Source: Rhizobium sp. (GTDB taxonomy: Bacteria; Pseudomonadota; Alphaproteobacteria; Rhizobiales; Rhizobiaceae). From it: DNA of 64,000 bases. The position numbers and the translations under genes were made by a program. The notes beneath the pieces were generated by a model, which worked only from the letters and a program-made list of their open reading frames with translations, searched no databases and was not told the DNA's origin. Position 1 is the stretch's first letter. Every line of letters starts with the position of its first letter. The DNA lies in the NCBI GenBank assembly GCA_003527225.1, contig DPXQ01000085.1:25175-89174 (forward strand). Reading direction: 5' to 3'. This document shows positions 44,721 through 55,100 of this stretch, piece after piece.

Positions 44721-45680
44721 ATGAATTTCATGCGTACGGCAATGCTGCTTGCATTCATGACTGCATTGTTCATGGGCGTCGGATACGTGATCGGCGGCCA
44801 GAGCGGTATATTGATCGCCTTTATGATTGCCGCTGCGATGAACTTCTTTTCCTATTGGAATTCCGACCGCATGGTGCTTGCCGCTTACCATGCCCAAGAG
44901 ATAGACGAGCAAAACGCTCCGGAATTCTTCGCGACGATCCGCGTTCTCGCACGCAACGCGGGATTGCCGATGCCCCGGGTCTACGTCTTCGACAGTCCCC
45001 AGCCGAATGCCTTTGCGACGGGACGAAATCCTCAGAATGCGGCCGTCGCGGCTTCCACCGGATTGCTTCGCAGGCTTACGCCAGACGAGGTCGCGGGAGT
45101 CATGGCCCATGAGCTGGCGCATATCGAAAACCGCGACACGCTGACGATGACTATCACCGCGACGCTTGCGGGTGCGATTTCGATGCTCGGCAATTTCGCG
45201 TTCTTTTTCGGCGGCCGCCGGGATGACAACAATCCCTTGGGTTTCGTCGGTGTTTTGGTGGCCATGATCGTCGCGCCTCTTGCGGCCATGCTTGTCCAGA
45301 TGGCGATCAGCCGAACCCGCGAATACGCCGCTGACCGGCGAGGTGCAGAAATCTGCGGTAGTCCGCGCTCGCTTGCCTCAGCGCTCCAGAAGATCGCCGG
45401 TGATGCCTCTCACATCGAAAACGATGACGCCGAGCGCAATCCGGCGACCGCCCATATGTTCATCATCAATCCGCTCAGCGGTCAGCGTATGGATAACCTG
45501 TTCTCTACCCATCCGGATACGGAAAACCGCATCGCAGCTCTGATGCAGATGACGGAAAGCGGCAGTGCAGTATCGACGCGGGTCGAAACCGCTGTTAAGC
45601 CGACACGCAAATCGCGTTCCGTGCCGGATACCGGATGGGGCCGCGGTGGTTCTCAACCACCAAAGGGACCTTGGTCTTGA
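44721..45680 (+). CDS. htpX: Membrane zinc protease HtpX
   Basis: 319 residues. Two N-terminal membrane helices ([37 protein letters not shown]), the M48 motif [10 protein letters not shown] (H130, E131, H134), two further hydrophobic segments and the third ligand region [15 protein letters not shown]. Degrades misfolded membrane proteins. ATG at 44721 follows GTGGAGCG. Its stop overlaps the rsmB TTG start. Confidence 0.95.
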   Translation: MNFMRTAMLLAFMTALFMGVGYVIGGQSGILIAFMIAAAMNFFSYWNSDRMVLAAYHAQEIDEQNAPEFFATIRVLARNAGLPMPRVYVFDSPQPNAFATGRNPQNAAVAASTGLLRRLTPDEVAGVMAHELAHIENRDTLTMTITATLAGAISMLGNFAFFFGGRRDDNNPLGFVGVLVAMIVAPLAAMLVQMAISRTREYAADRRGAEICGSPRSLASALQKIAGDASHIENDDAERNPATAHMFIINPLSGQRMDNLFSTHPDTENRIAALMQMTESGSAVSTRVETAVKPTRKSRSVPDTGWGRGGSQPPKGPWS

Positions 45681-47080
45681 ACGACGAAAAAATTAACAGC
45701 AGTATCTCGAAAAACAAAATGGGCCGACATGCTGGCGGGGACCGCGGTGGAAGGTCTTTCTCGCCGCCGAAACCCGGGCTCGACGCAAGAATTGCCGCAG
45801 CCAAGATTCTTGCTGCGGTCGTCGACCGAAAGACGCCGCTGGACGGTATGTTGGATGCCGAGCACGGAAATCCGGCATTCAAGGCGTTGAGCGAGGCCGA
45901 TCGCGGTTTGGTCCGCGCCATATTGCAGAGCGCGTTGCGGCATTTGCCGCGAATCGAGGCGATCCTCTCTTCCCTTCTCGATTCACCCCTGCCAGAGGGG
46001 GCACGCTCCCTGCATCATCTTTTTGTTGTCGCTGCCGCCCAGATGCTCTATCTCGACGTGCCGGATCACTCGGCCGTCGATCTGGCCGTGGAGCAGGCGA
46101 CCCGCGATCCGCGCAACAAGCGCTTCGCCAAGCTCGTCAATGCTGTCTTGCGCCGACTCGGCCGGGAAAAACAGGCGCTCCTGGAAAGCGTTTCTTCGTT
46201 GCCGTGCATGCCCACCTGGTTCCTCGAACGGCTGGAAGCGGTTTATGGACAGGAGACTGCCCGCGCTATTTCCGAGGCACAGTCCCATCCTGCCGCAATC
46301 GATCTGACGGTCAAGAACGATCCCGAAACCTGGGCCGCTAGGCTCAATGGTCTTGTGCTTCCAACCGGAAGCATACGACTTGCGGAATTTCGTGGAGCGA
46401 TTCCGTTGCTCGACGGATTCGACGAGGGCGAATGGTGGGTGCAGGACGCCGCCGCCGCCATTCCGGCACAGCTTCTGGGTGATGTCGCGGGCCAGCGAGT
46501 AGCCGATCTCTGCGCTGCTCCCGGAGGGAAGACCGCCCAGTTGATACAGAAAGGTGCGCTGGTTACCGCGGTCGAACAATCGGAGAACCGTCTTGAGCGC
46601 CTCAAGGGTAATCTGTCACGGTTGGCTATGAAATGCGAATTTGTGCGCGCCAACCTTCTCGATTTCCGCCCTGAAGAGCCCTTCGACGCCATCCTGCTGG
46701 ACGCACCCTGTTCATCGACCGGGACAACCCGCCGCCATCCCGATGTCTTGTGGACCAAGGGGCCTGCCGATATCGCAAAGCTCGCTCAGCTGCAGGAAAA
46801 GTTGCTCCGCCACGCGCTGACATTGCTTCGGCCGGGAGGCAGGATCGTCTTTTCCAACTGCTCACTCGACCCCTCCGAAGGCGAGGAGGTGGTTGCGCGT
46901 ATTCTTGCGGATAGGGACGGATATCAGAGGGCACCGGTGCGTGCTGCCGACTGGCCTGGGCTTGAGAAGGCCATCACTCCGCTTGGCGAATTTCGCACGA
47001 CACCGGCGATGCTGCCGGCGAAAGTGGGCTTCTTGGGCGGGTTGGACGGATTTTACGCATGCGTAATATGTAAAGTTTAA
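45677..47080 (+). CDS. rsmB: 16S rRNA (cytosine967-C5)-methyltransferase RsmB
   Basis: 467 residues from a TTG that overlaps the htpX stop (TTGA), with AAAGGGA eight bases before it; an ATG at 45719 is an alternative. A NusB-like RNA-binding domain (about residues 35-160) is followed by the SAM domain ([15 protein letters not shown]). The two cysteines of the m5C mechanism are C345 (DAPCSSTGT) and C395 ([11 protein letters not shown]). Acts on 16S rRNA C967 or a related site. Confidence 0.92.
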   Translation: MNDEKINSSISKNKMGRHAGGDRGGRSFSPPKPGLDARIAAAKILAAVVDRKTPLDGMLDAEHGNPAFKALSEADRGLVRAILQSALRHLPRIEAILSSLLDSPLPEGARSLHHLFVVAAAQMLYLDVPDHSAVDLAVEQATRDPRNKRFAKLVNAVLRRLGREKQALLESVSSLPCMPTWFLERLEAVYGQETARAISEAQSHPAAIDLTVKNDPETWAARLNGLVLPTGSIRLAEFRGAIPLLDGFDEGEWWVQDAAAAIPAQLLGDVAGQRVADLCAAPGGKTAQLIQKGALVTAVEQSENRLERLKGNLSRLAMKCEFVRANLLDFRPEEPFDAILLDAPCSSTGTTRRHPDVLWTKGPADIAKLAQLQEKLLRHALTLLRPGGRIVFSNCSLDPSEGEEVVARILADRDGYQRAPVRAADWPGLEKAITPLGEFRTTPAMLPAKVGFLGGLDGFYACVICKV

Positions 47081-47234
47081 CGAAATATTCACTCAAGTTG
47101 TTGCCATCTGGACGAGATAGCGGCTAATCGCTCGTCGCCGAGGTCGTTCTTGTATGCGTTGGCATACGGACAGGGCGGCGAGTTCGATTCCGCCTTACCC
47201 GATTTTGGCGCGGCCGCGGCGGCATGGGAAGACA

Positions 47235-48911
47235 ATGCGATTCACGGAACGCCAAAGGCTTACCTTTCTATATCTTCGTGAAGCCTGGAGACGGATTTCC
47301 CGACGGATAGCGATCGGACGCATCTCGGCCCTGCGCTTCACTGGCTCGGGACCGAGCCGCCTCATCGTTGCGCCGACCGATCTGCGGGTCATCGATCCCT
47401 TTGTGGCACAAGAGATTCTGTTCCGGCGTTTTCCTCTTGCCGGGCGCGTGCTCGATGCCGGGAACCAATCGCCATTCGCGCTGGAATTGCCCTCTCATCT
47501 CTTTGTCGTACGACTTCATTCTTTTACGTGGTTGCGCCATATCCGCGCTGAAAAATCTGATGCGGCCTGTGCCAACGCCAGGACGATCGTCGATGAATGG
47601 ATCGGCCTCCACGGGACGCGGATTGCCGGGGTAGCATGGGAGCCGGATGTGATCGCACAGCGGATTATCGCGTGGCTGTCACACTCACCGATCGTTCTGC
47701 AGGATGCCGAGAGTGAGTTCTACCGGCGCTTCCTCAGCAACCTCGCGTTCCAGTTGCGTTACCTGCAGCAAATCGCCGACCGTGTCCCGGATGGTTTGCC
47801 CCGTCTGCGTGTCCACATCGCACTTGCCATGGCGTCGATATCCATGCATTCGCGCATCTCTTCGGTTCGTCGGGCGGCACGTCACCTCAATCGCGAGATC
47901 GATAGGCAGATCCTGGCCGATGGAGGGCATGTTTCGCGCAATCCGCATGTCGCCGTAGATCTTCTGTTCGACCTGCTCCCGCTACGCCAGACCTATATCA
48001 ATCTGGGACATGATGTTCCCGCGAGGCTCATTCCGGCGATTGACCGGATGTATCCCGCAATCCGGTTCTTTCGCCACGGCAGCGGCGATCTGGCGCTTTT
48101 CAACGGCGCGTCCTCGACACTCGCGAACGAGTTGATGTCTGTGTTGCGCTACGACGAAACCGCGGGCCTGCCGTTCAAGGCCCTGCCGCATTCGCACTTT
48201 CACCGTCTGGCCGCGGGTACGACCGTCGTCATTGTCGACACCGGTTTTCCGAGATCGGTAGAACTATCGAAGGCGGCGCATGCGGGATGCCTTTCATTCG
48301 AACTCTCATCAGGCAAGCATCGCTTCATCGTCAATAGTGGTTCACCGCGCTTTGCTGGCGCGAAATTGCAGCAATTGGCGCGAACGACGGCCGCCCATTC
48401 CACTGTTTCCATCGGTGCTGTGTCGTCCGCCCGCGTTTGCAGTTCGCCGTTTCTCGGCCCATTGATGGTTTCCGGTGTGTCCGAAGTAACAGTGACCCGT
48501 CAGACCGCGTCCGATGGGAGCGACCGGCTCTGTGCCCGCCATGACGGCTATCTCGAAATCTTCGGACTTTGGCATGAGCGCGAATTGCGCCTGAACGAAG
48601 CAGGCACCAAGATTGCCGGCCGGGACCGGTTTCTGCTTCCTAACGGCGATCCGCTGCAAGGCAAACCGCCAGAAGAGGCCATCGCGCGTTTCCACATCCA
48701 TCCGTCCATCCGTCTGGAACGGATCGATGAACGCAGTGTTCGTATGATTGCACCCGACGCAGAAAGCTGGGTCTTCTCTATTCCTGTCGGCAATCTCGCG
48801 ATCGGCGAGGATATTTTTTTCGCCGACGCATCGGGCGTGCGTCCCTCCGAGCAGATAGAGTTGATCTTCAACGGGCCGGAAATACGCTGGTTTCTCGCTC
48901 ATCACGCTTAG
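47235..48911 (+). CDS. Heparinase II/III family protein
   Basis: 558 residues from the ATG at 47235, preceded by GGGAAGA. The N-terminal alpha/alpha toroid part (FVAQEILFRRFPLAGRVL, DGGHVSRNPHVAVDLL) and the C-terminal beta-sandwich (HCHFHRLAAGTTVVIVDTG-like, LSFELSSGKHRFIVNSGSPRF) match heparinase II/III-like proteins. No signal peptide is seen. The polysaccharide substrate is unknown. It sits between rsmB and purH in the same direction, a neighbourhood common in rhizobia. Confidence 0.85.
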   Translation: MRFTERQRLTFLYLREAWRRISRRIAIGRISALRFTGSGPSRLIVAPTDLRVIDPFVAQEILFRRFPLAGRVLDAGNQSPFALELPSHLFVVRLHSFTWLRHIRAEKSDAACANARTIVDEWIGLHGTRIAGVAWEPDVIAQRIIAWLSHSPIVLQDAESEFYRRFLSNLAFQLRYLQQIADRVPDGLPRLRVHIALAMASISMHSRISSVRRAARHLNREIDRQILADGGHVSRNPHVAVDLLFDLLPLRQTYINLGHDVPARLIPAIDRMYPAIRFFRHGSGDLALFNGASSTLANELMSVLRYDETAGLPFKALPHSHFHRLAAGTTVVIVDTGFPRSVELSKAAHAGCLSFELSSGKHRFIVNSGSPRFAGAKLQQLARTTAAHSTVSIGAVSSARVCSSPFLGPLMVSGVSEVTVTRQTASDGSDRLCARHDGYLEIFGLWHERELRLNEAGTKIAGRDRFLLPNGDPLQGKPPEEAIARFHIHPSIRLERIDERSVRMIAPDAESWVFSIPVGNLAIGEDIFFADASGVRPSEQIELIFNGPEIRWFLAHHA

Positions 48912-49008
48912 GTCGGTTTCCTCTTTCCATCAGCTGTGCTAGGCGGCAACCATCCTGTGCTATCCTCCTGCATTATCGCAGCACGAACTTCAGATTGGAG
49001 CAGAACCC

Positions 49009-50625
49009 ATGGCTGTCGTTTCCAAGAAAATACCCGCTCCCGACCGGGTCAAGGTCAAGACCGCGCTTCTGTCGGTTTCCGACAAGACCGGCATCGTGGA
49101 ACTCGCCGGAGCGTTGCACGCCATGGGAGTGCGGCTTCTGTCGACGGGCGGGACGCACAAGGCGATTGCCAATGCAGGGCTCCCCGTTATCGATGTTTCC
49201 GAGATCACCGGGTTTCCGGAAATCATGGACGGGCGGGTGAAGACACTGCATCCGCGTGTTCATGGTGGACTTCTGTCGATCCGCGACGATGTCGAACATG
49301 TAGCAGCCATGCGCGAACATGGTATAGATGCGATCGACCTTGCGGTAATCAACCTCTACCCATTTGAAGAGGTCCGCGCCGCGGGAGGCGACTATCCGAC
49401 GACGGTCGAGAATATCGATATCGGCGGGCCGGCCATGATCCGGGCTTCGGCCAAAAACCATGCCTATGTGACGATCCTGACCGATCCGTCCGACTATCAG
49501 CCCCTGCTCGAAGCACTTGGCTCCGACGATTGCCAGACCAGCTACGCATTGCGCCAGCAGTTCGCCGCCAAGGCTTACGCACGCACTGCGGCCTATGACG
49601 CTGCGATTTCCAACTGGTTTGCCGAGGCGCTCTTGATCGAGATGCCGCAATACCGCACCATCGGCGGCGTGCTGAAGGAAAAGATGCGCTATGGTGAAAA
49701 CCCGCATCAGAGTGCTGGTTTCTATGTCAATGGCGATACGCGGCCGGGGGTTGCCAATGCAACCTTGTTGCAAGGGAAGCAGCTCTCCTACAACAACATC
49801 AACGATACCGATGCGGCCTTTGAGCTGGTAGCCGAGTTCTCGCCGGAGAAGGGCCCCGCCTGCGCAATCATCAAGCATGCCAACCCGTGCGGAGTTGCGA
49901 CGGGAAAAACACTCGTCGAAGCTTACCAGCGAGCGCTCGCCTGCGATTCCGTTTCGGCCTTCGGCGGGATTATCGCCCTGAACCAGACGCTTGATACGGC
50001 GACTGCCGAAGAAATCGTCAAGCTTTTTACCGAGGTCATCATTGCCCCGGATGTCTCCGACGAGGCCAAGGCGATTATCGCCAAGAAGGCCAATCTCCGT
50101 CTGCTGACGACTGGCCGTCTGCCGGATCCCCGCGCCCCCGGCATTACCGCGAAAACGGTATCCGGCGGATTGCTCGTCCAGTCGCGCGACAATATCGTTG
50201 TCGAGGATCTCGATCTTCGTGTGGTCACGAAACGGGGCCCGACGGCAAGCGAACTCGAAGATATGAAATTTGCTTTCAAGATCGCCAAGCATGTCAAGTC
50301 CAACGCGGTCATCTATGCCAAGGACGGTCAGACGGCCGGCATCGGCGCTGGCCAGATGAGCCGCGTCGACTCGGCGCGGATAGCTGCGATGAAGGCTGAA
50401 GATGCGGCAAAGGCCCTGGGTCTTGCCGAACCGCTGACACGAGGCTCGGCAGTCGCGTCCGAGGCCTTCTATCCCTTTGCCGACGGCTTGCTTGCAGCGA
50501 TCGCCGCCGGAGCAACAGCTGTCATCCAGCCGGGCGGATCGATGCGCGACGAAGAGGTGATTGCTGCAGCGAACGAGCACAATGTCGCGATGGTCTTTAC
50601 CGGTGTGCGGCATTTCCGGCACTGA
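49009..50625 (+). CDS. purH: Bifunctional AICAR formyltransferase / IMP cyclohydrolase
   Basis: 538 residues; catalyses the last two steps of IMP synthesis. The N-terminal MGS-like cyclohydrolase domain begins [15 protein letters not shown] and holds [10 protein letters not shown] and [11 protein letters not shown]. The C-terminal formyltransferase part has [22 protein letters not shown] and ends [21 protein letters not shown] lies before the ATG. Confidence 0.97.
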   Translation: MAVVSKKIPAPDRVKVKTALLSVSDKTGIVELAGALHAMGVRLLSTGGTHKAIANAGLPVIDVSEITGFPEIMDGRVKTLHPRVHGGLLSIRDDVEHVAAMREHGIDAIDLAVINLYPFEEVRAAGGDYPTTVENIDIGGPAMIRASAKNHAYVTILTDPSDYQPLLEALGSDDCQTSYALRQQFAAKAYARTAAYDAAISNWFAEALLIEMPQYRTIGGVLKEKMRYGENPHQSAGFYVNGDTRPGVANATLLQGKQLSYNNINDTDAAFELVAEFSPEKGPACAIIKHANPCGVATGKTLVEAYQRALACDSVSAFGGIIALNQTLDTATAEEIVKLFTEVIIAPDVSDEAKAIIAKKANLRLLTTGRLPDPRAPGITAKTVSGGLLVQSRDNIVVEDLDLRVVTKRGPTASELEDMKFAFKIAKHVKSNAVIYAKDGQTAGIGAGQMSRVDSARIAAMKAEDAAKALGLAEPLTRGSAVASEAFYPFADGLLAAIAAGATAVIQPGGSMRDEEVIAAANEHNVAMVFTGVRHFRH

Positions 50626-50649
50626 CGGCACGACGTCTTTGAGTGCGGG

Positions 50650-50674
50650 AGCCCGACTGAAACCGGGCTTTCCT
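50650..50674 (+). terminator. Possible terminator after purH
   Basis: A 6-bp stem AGCCCG / CGGGCT with an 8-base loop, followed by TTCCTATT. It overlaps the stop codon of the convergent transporter gene; the T tract is short. Confidence 0.5.
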
Positions 50675-52082
50675 ATTGGCCGATGGTAGTTGTCGGGCGG
50701 GTCGCGGGATAGGGCGTCTTCAAGAGGATGAACAATCCCGCCGTGAGGAAGATGATGATGCTTGCCATTCCTATGCGCGCTGAACCGGTCCAATAGGTGA
50801 GGAGCGAAAAGCTCAGGGTCGCCATGAAGCTCGTGACCCGACCGGAAAGGGCGTAGATGCCGAAATAGCGGCCTGCCTCTTCCGGTGTCACGCTTCGGGC
50901 GAGATAGGAACGGGACGATGCCTGGACCGGGCCGAAGGAAACGCCGATCAGCGTCCCGAACAGAACGTAGGTCTTTTCCGCCGTGGTGGCGAACAATCCG
51001 GGCCCTTCGCTCGAGGGGAGCTGGACAAGACCAAACAGAGTAAAGCCCGGGCCGGTGGAGATGATGCCAAAGGTCGCGGTGATCAGCAGCAGGAGACTGA
51101 GGACGACGGTGAATTTCGACCCGAATCGTTTGTCGATCGAACCTGCGGCTATGCATCCGCCGATTGCTACGATGTTGAGGATGATGCCGTAGATGCCAAT
51201 CTCCATCGTCGACCAGCCGAACATCGCCGTGGCAAAAACGCCACCGAGGACCAGCAATCCGTTGACGCCGTCCTGGTAGATCATGCGACCGATGAGGAAC
51301 TTGAAGATGCCCGGTTTCGTCTTCAGTTCGCCAAGCGTGCTCGCAAGGCCGCGAAGACCAGACCTGATTGCGCCGGCGAATGGCTTACCCTTCTTCGCAT
51401 CCGGCGTGAAGAAAAACATCGGCAGGATGAAGACCAGGTACCAGAGCGCGGAGATCGGCCCGGTAATTCGTGCGTCCTCCCCGGCTGCGGGATCAAGGCC
51501 GAAAAGCGGCTCGCGACCAAGCAGGGTCTTGCCTGTTTCCGGGCTTGCGGCAAGCAGCACGACGACTGCGATCAGAACAACCATGCCCCCGAGGTAACCG
51601 AGGCCCCAGGCGATATTGGAGACACGGCCGACGGTTTCGGGGGTAACGAGGCGTGGCATCATGGAGTCGTTGAAGACGACCGAAAACTCGGCCGATACGG
51701 TGGCCAAGATGATGAGAATGACCGGTATGACAACCGGTGAACCCGGCGCTGCAGTCCACAGCAGGCAGAGGCTCAGGATCTTGATCACAGCGAAGAAGCC
51801 GATCCAGGGCTTTCGTGCGCCGGACTGGTCGGCAATTGATCCCAACACCGGCGACAGCACCGCAATGATCAGGGAAGCGATCGTTGCCGCATTGCTCCAG
51901 GTCGCCTGCGCCGAAACCGGGTCAGTTGTCATACGTGAGACGAAATAGGGTCCGAAAATGAAAGTCGTGACCACAGTGAAGAAGGGCTGGGCTGCCCAAT
52001 CGAACAGCATCCAGCCCCAAATCCCCCTGGCGGGTACCGCTGCCGGCGCGTGAGCCGGCATCCCAGTTTCCGTAACCGCCAT
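50673..52082 (-). CDS. MFS transporter, UMF1/Atg22 type
   Basis: 469 residues with about twelve hydrophobic helices. The N-terminal WGWMLFDWAAQPFFTVVTTFIFGPYF and SPVLGSIADQSGARKPW fit the UMF1 (Atg22-like) group of major facilitator proteins; EAGRYFGIYALSGRVTSF is a second signature. The substrate is unknown. It is read leftward, 32 bp beyond the glutamate dehydrogenase stop, so the two could share a transcript. Confidence 0.85.
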   Translation of the reverse strand: MAVTETGMPAHAPAAVPARGIWGWMLFDWAAQPFFTVVTTFIFGPYFVSRMTTDPVSAQATWSNAATIASLIIAVLSPVLGSIADQSGARKPWIGFFAVIKILSLCLLWTAAPGSPVVIPVILIILATVSAEFSVVFNDSMMPRLVTPETVGRVSNIAWGLGYLGGMVVLIAVVVLLAASPETGKTLLGREPLFGLDPAAGEDARITGPISALWYLVFILPMFFFTPDAKKGKPFAGAIRSGLRGLASTLGELKTKPGIFKFLIGRMIYQDGVNGLLVLGGVFATAMFGWSTMEIGIYGIILNIVAIGGCIAAGSIDKRFGSKFTVVLSLLLLITATFGIISTGPGFTLFGLVQLPSSEGPGLFATTAEKTYVLFGTLIGVSFGPVQASSRSYLARSVTPEEAGRYFGIYALSGRVTSFMATLSFSLLTYWTGSARIGMASIIIFLTAGLFILLKTPYPATRPTTTIGQ

Positions 52083-52114
52083 CTTCTCCCCTCAGTCGTT
52101 CGAAACGGAGAGTG

Positions 52115-55100
52115 TCATCTTGTCCTTTCGTGTGCAAGATCAGTCAAAAGCCCTGCTGCGACAGCGATCTTGGAAAGGCTTGGCTCACCACTTTCCGTCA
52201 GGGCGACAAGCTCGCCTTCGAGTCGCTCCACGCGCAATTGGTCGGCCGCCCGCCAGGCGCCTACGGGATGACGTTCCTGCGGATAGCGCGACAGGGCTTT
52301 GATGACGATATCGCGGCGCGCGGCTCCGATCTGGTGAATACTGCGGGTAAGCGACAGGCTGTCGTAGTGATCCGCCGTGGTCACACGATTGGCGGTGGCA
52401 AGGACGCGGTCGATCCGGAACGCTTCCGAAACCACGAAATAGCCGGCGACCGCGCGGGACAGCGCAGCTCCTGTTTGACCTGCAATCTGCATGATCTCGG
52501 GGACGAGCAGCAGTGTTGAAAGCCGAACGACCTCATCGGCAAGGTCCTCGGGTACTCCCGCCTGAAGGAGTTCCGCAGTTCTCTGAGCGAGCGTCTGCCG
52601 CAGCTCCTCAGGAAGTGCAGAGCCGAACGCCTGTCTCAGCGCCTTGACGGTCGATTTCAACCGGCCGAGCGCATCGGCCATATTTCCGGCCGCCATTCCG
52701 GTCTCGATCAGAAGCTGGGTTACTCCGGTATAGACATCGCCAACTGCCGCATAGAGACGGTTCTGCACTTCTCCCGATATCCTAGCGTCGAGTGCGTCAA
52801 TCCGAGTCCAGATATCGGTAAGTTCCAACCCGTCTCGGACGAGAAGGGCGGCCTTCACCACGTCGGCCGGCAGGACGCCGGTAGCATCCGCAGTCGTGAC
52901 GACGAAGGCCGGTCCGCCGCGGTTGATGACGTGGTTTGCGAGGACCGTCGAGATGATCTCGCGATGAAGCCGATGCCCGGCAATATCGCTGGCATAAGCC
53001 TTTCGCATCTTGGCCGGGAAATAGGTGGAAAGGGCCGACGCGCAATAGGGATCGTCGGGAAGGTCGGATGCGACCAGGGCGTCGAAGAGCACAATCTTGG
53101 CATAGGAGAGCAGCACACCAATCTCGGGGCGTGTGAGGCTCCTACCATCCGCATAGCGCTCCGCCAGAGCGTGGTCATCCGGCAGAGTCTCGACCCTACG
53201 GTTCAACTTGCCAGCGGACTCCAGCGTTGTCATGAGCCGGCTTAGCTCCTCGCGATTGCGAGCGCCCTTGCGCTCCGTGAGCGATATCGCGAGAGACTGC
53301 AGGTAGTTGTTGCGCAGAACGAGAGATGCGACCTCGTCAGTCATGTCCGAGAGCAGCCTGTCGCGCTTGGCCATGCTCAGGCGCTTGTCTGCGACCGCCG
53401 GAGCCAGCGCGATCTTGATGTTGACTTCGACGTCGGAGGAATTGACACCTGCCGAATTGTCGATCGCGTCAGAATTCACGCGACCGCCGTTCAAAGCGTA
53501 AGCGATGCGGCCCCTCTGGGTGACGCCAAGATTGGCGCCCTCCCCGATAACTTTGGCTTGGACCTCGGAAGCGGTAACGCGGATCGGATCATTGGCACGG
53601 TCGCCAACGTCAGTATCGGCCTCGCCGGCTGCCTTCACATAAGTGCCGATGCCGCCGAACCAGAGAAGATCGACCGGCATTTTCAAGATTGCGCTCATGA
53701 TTTCAAAAGGCGTGGCAGAGGTCTTGCCGATGCCGATCGCAGCAGCAGCCTCCGCCGTGAGCGTCACCGACTTTACCGTACGCGAGATGATCATCGCGCC
53801 TTCCGACAGCGCCTTTCGATCATAGTCCTGCCAGCTCGAGCGCGGCAGCGCGAAGAGGCGCTTACGCTCGGCAAATGAAATGTCCATGTTCGGATCGGGA
53901 TCGATGAAGATGTTGCGGTGGTCGAAGGCTGCAATCAGGCGAATCTTGTCCGAAAGCAGCATACCGTTTCCGAAGACGTCCCCGGACATGTCGCCGACGC
54001 CGGAAACTGTGAATGGCGTCGTTTGGATGTCAATATTCATCTCCCGGAAATGGCGCTTGACCGCCTCCCAGGCGCCGCGAGCGGTGATACCCATCTTCTT
54101 GTGGTCGTAGCCAGCCGAGCCACCAGAGGCAAATGCATCATCGAGCCAGAAACCGGCGGAGCGGGCAAGCGCATTGGCGGTGTCAGAAAACGTGGCTGTC
54201 CCCTTGTCCGCGGCAACGACGAAATAGGGATCGTCCTCATCGAGCCGGACGGTATCGGGCGGCGGTACGACCTGGCCGGCCTCGATATTGTCGGTGATCG
54301 ACAGAAGCGTGGTAACGTAAGTCTTGTAGGCTTCCTTGCCTGCATTGAGGTATTCATCACGGCTGCCGCCGACTGGAAGCTGCTTGGGGAAGAACCCTCC
54401 CTTGGCGCCGACCGGCACGATGACAGCATTCTTGACCTGTTGTGCCTTGACGAGACCCAGCACTTCCGTGCGGTAGTCCTGCGCTCGGTCGGACCAGCGC
54501 AGCCCGCCGCGTGCGACCTTCCCAAAGCGTAGATGAACACCTTCCACCTCGACGCCGTAGACGAAGATTTCACGGAACGGGCGAGGCTCCGGGAGCTCGT
54601 CGAGCCTATGCGGATCGAATTTGAAGGCGAGCATCGGCCTCGGGTTGCCGTCGGGCGCCTTCTGGAAGAAGTTGGTCCTGAGAGTGGCGTCTACCGCATT
54701 GACATAGCGCCTGAGGATCCGATCCTCGTCAATGCTTGGCACGGAAACCAGCGCGGTCTCGAGCGTGCGGCGGCAGTCGGCGAGCTTGCGGTGGCGGGTC
54801 TTGTCGGCAATTCCGGGTTCGAAAGTTCCGTGGAAAAGCTGGAAGATCGCGGTGGCAATCTCCGGATACTTGTTCAGCGTGTCGGCGATATGGTTTCGCG
54901 AATAGACAATGCCGCATTGCCGCAAGTAGGCCGCATAGGCTCGCAACACGGTGACCTCGCGAGCGGTGAGACCGGCGGACAGGACGAGGCGGTTGAAGCT
55001 GTCGTTATCGATAACGCCGTTGAAGGCCTCGCGAAAGGCGTCTTCCACGAACGCGCCTTGGCTGGCGATCTCGAAGCTGTTCGCGCCTTGTACCTCGAGC

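Noticed and set aside
47172..47200. A T-loop-like string (GAGTTCGATTCCGCC) suggesting a tRNA end
   Set aside because: The bases flanking TTCGATT do not form a 5-bp T stem, and no matching acceptor or anticodon arm lies 60-75 bases upstream.
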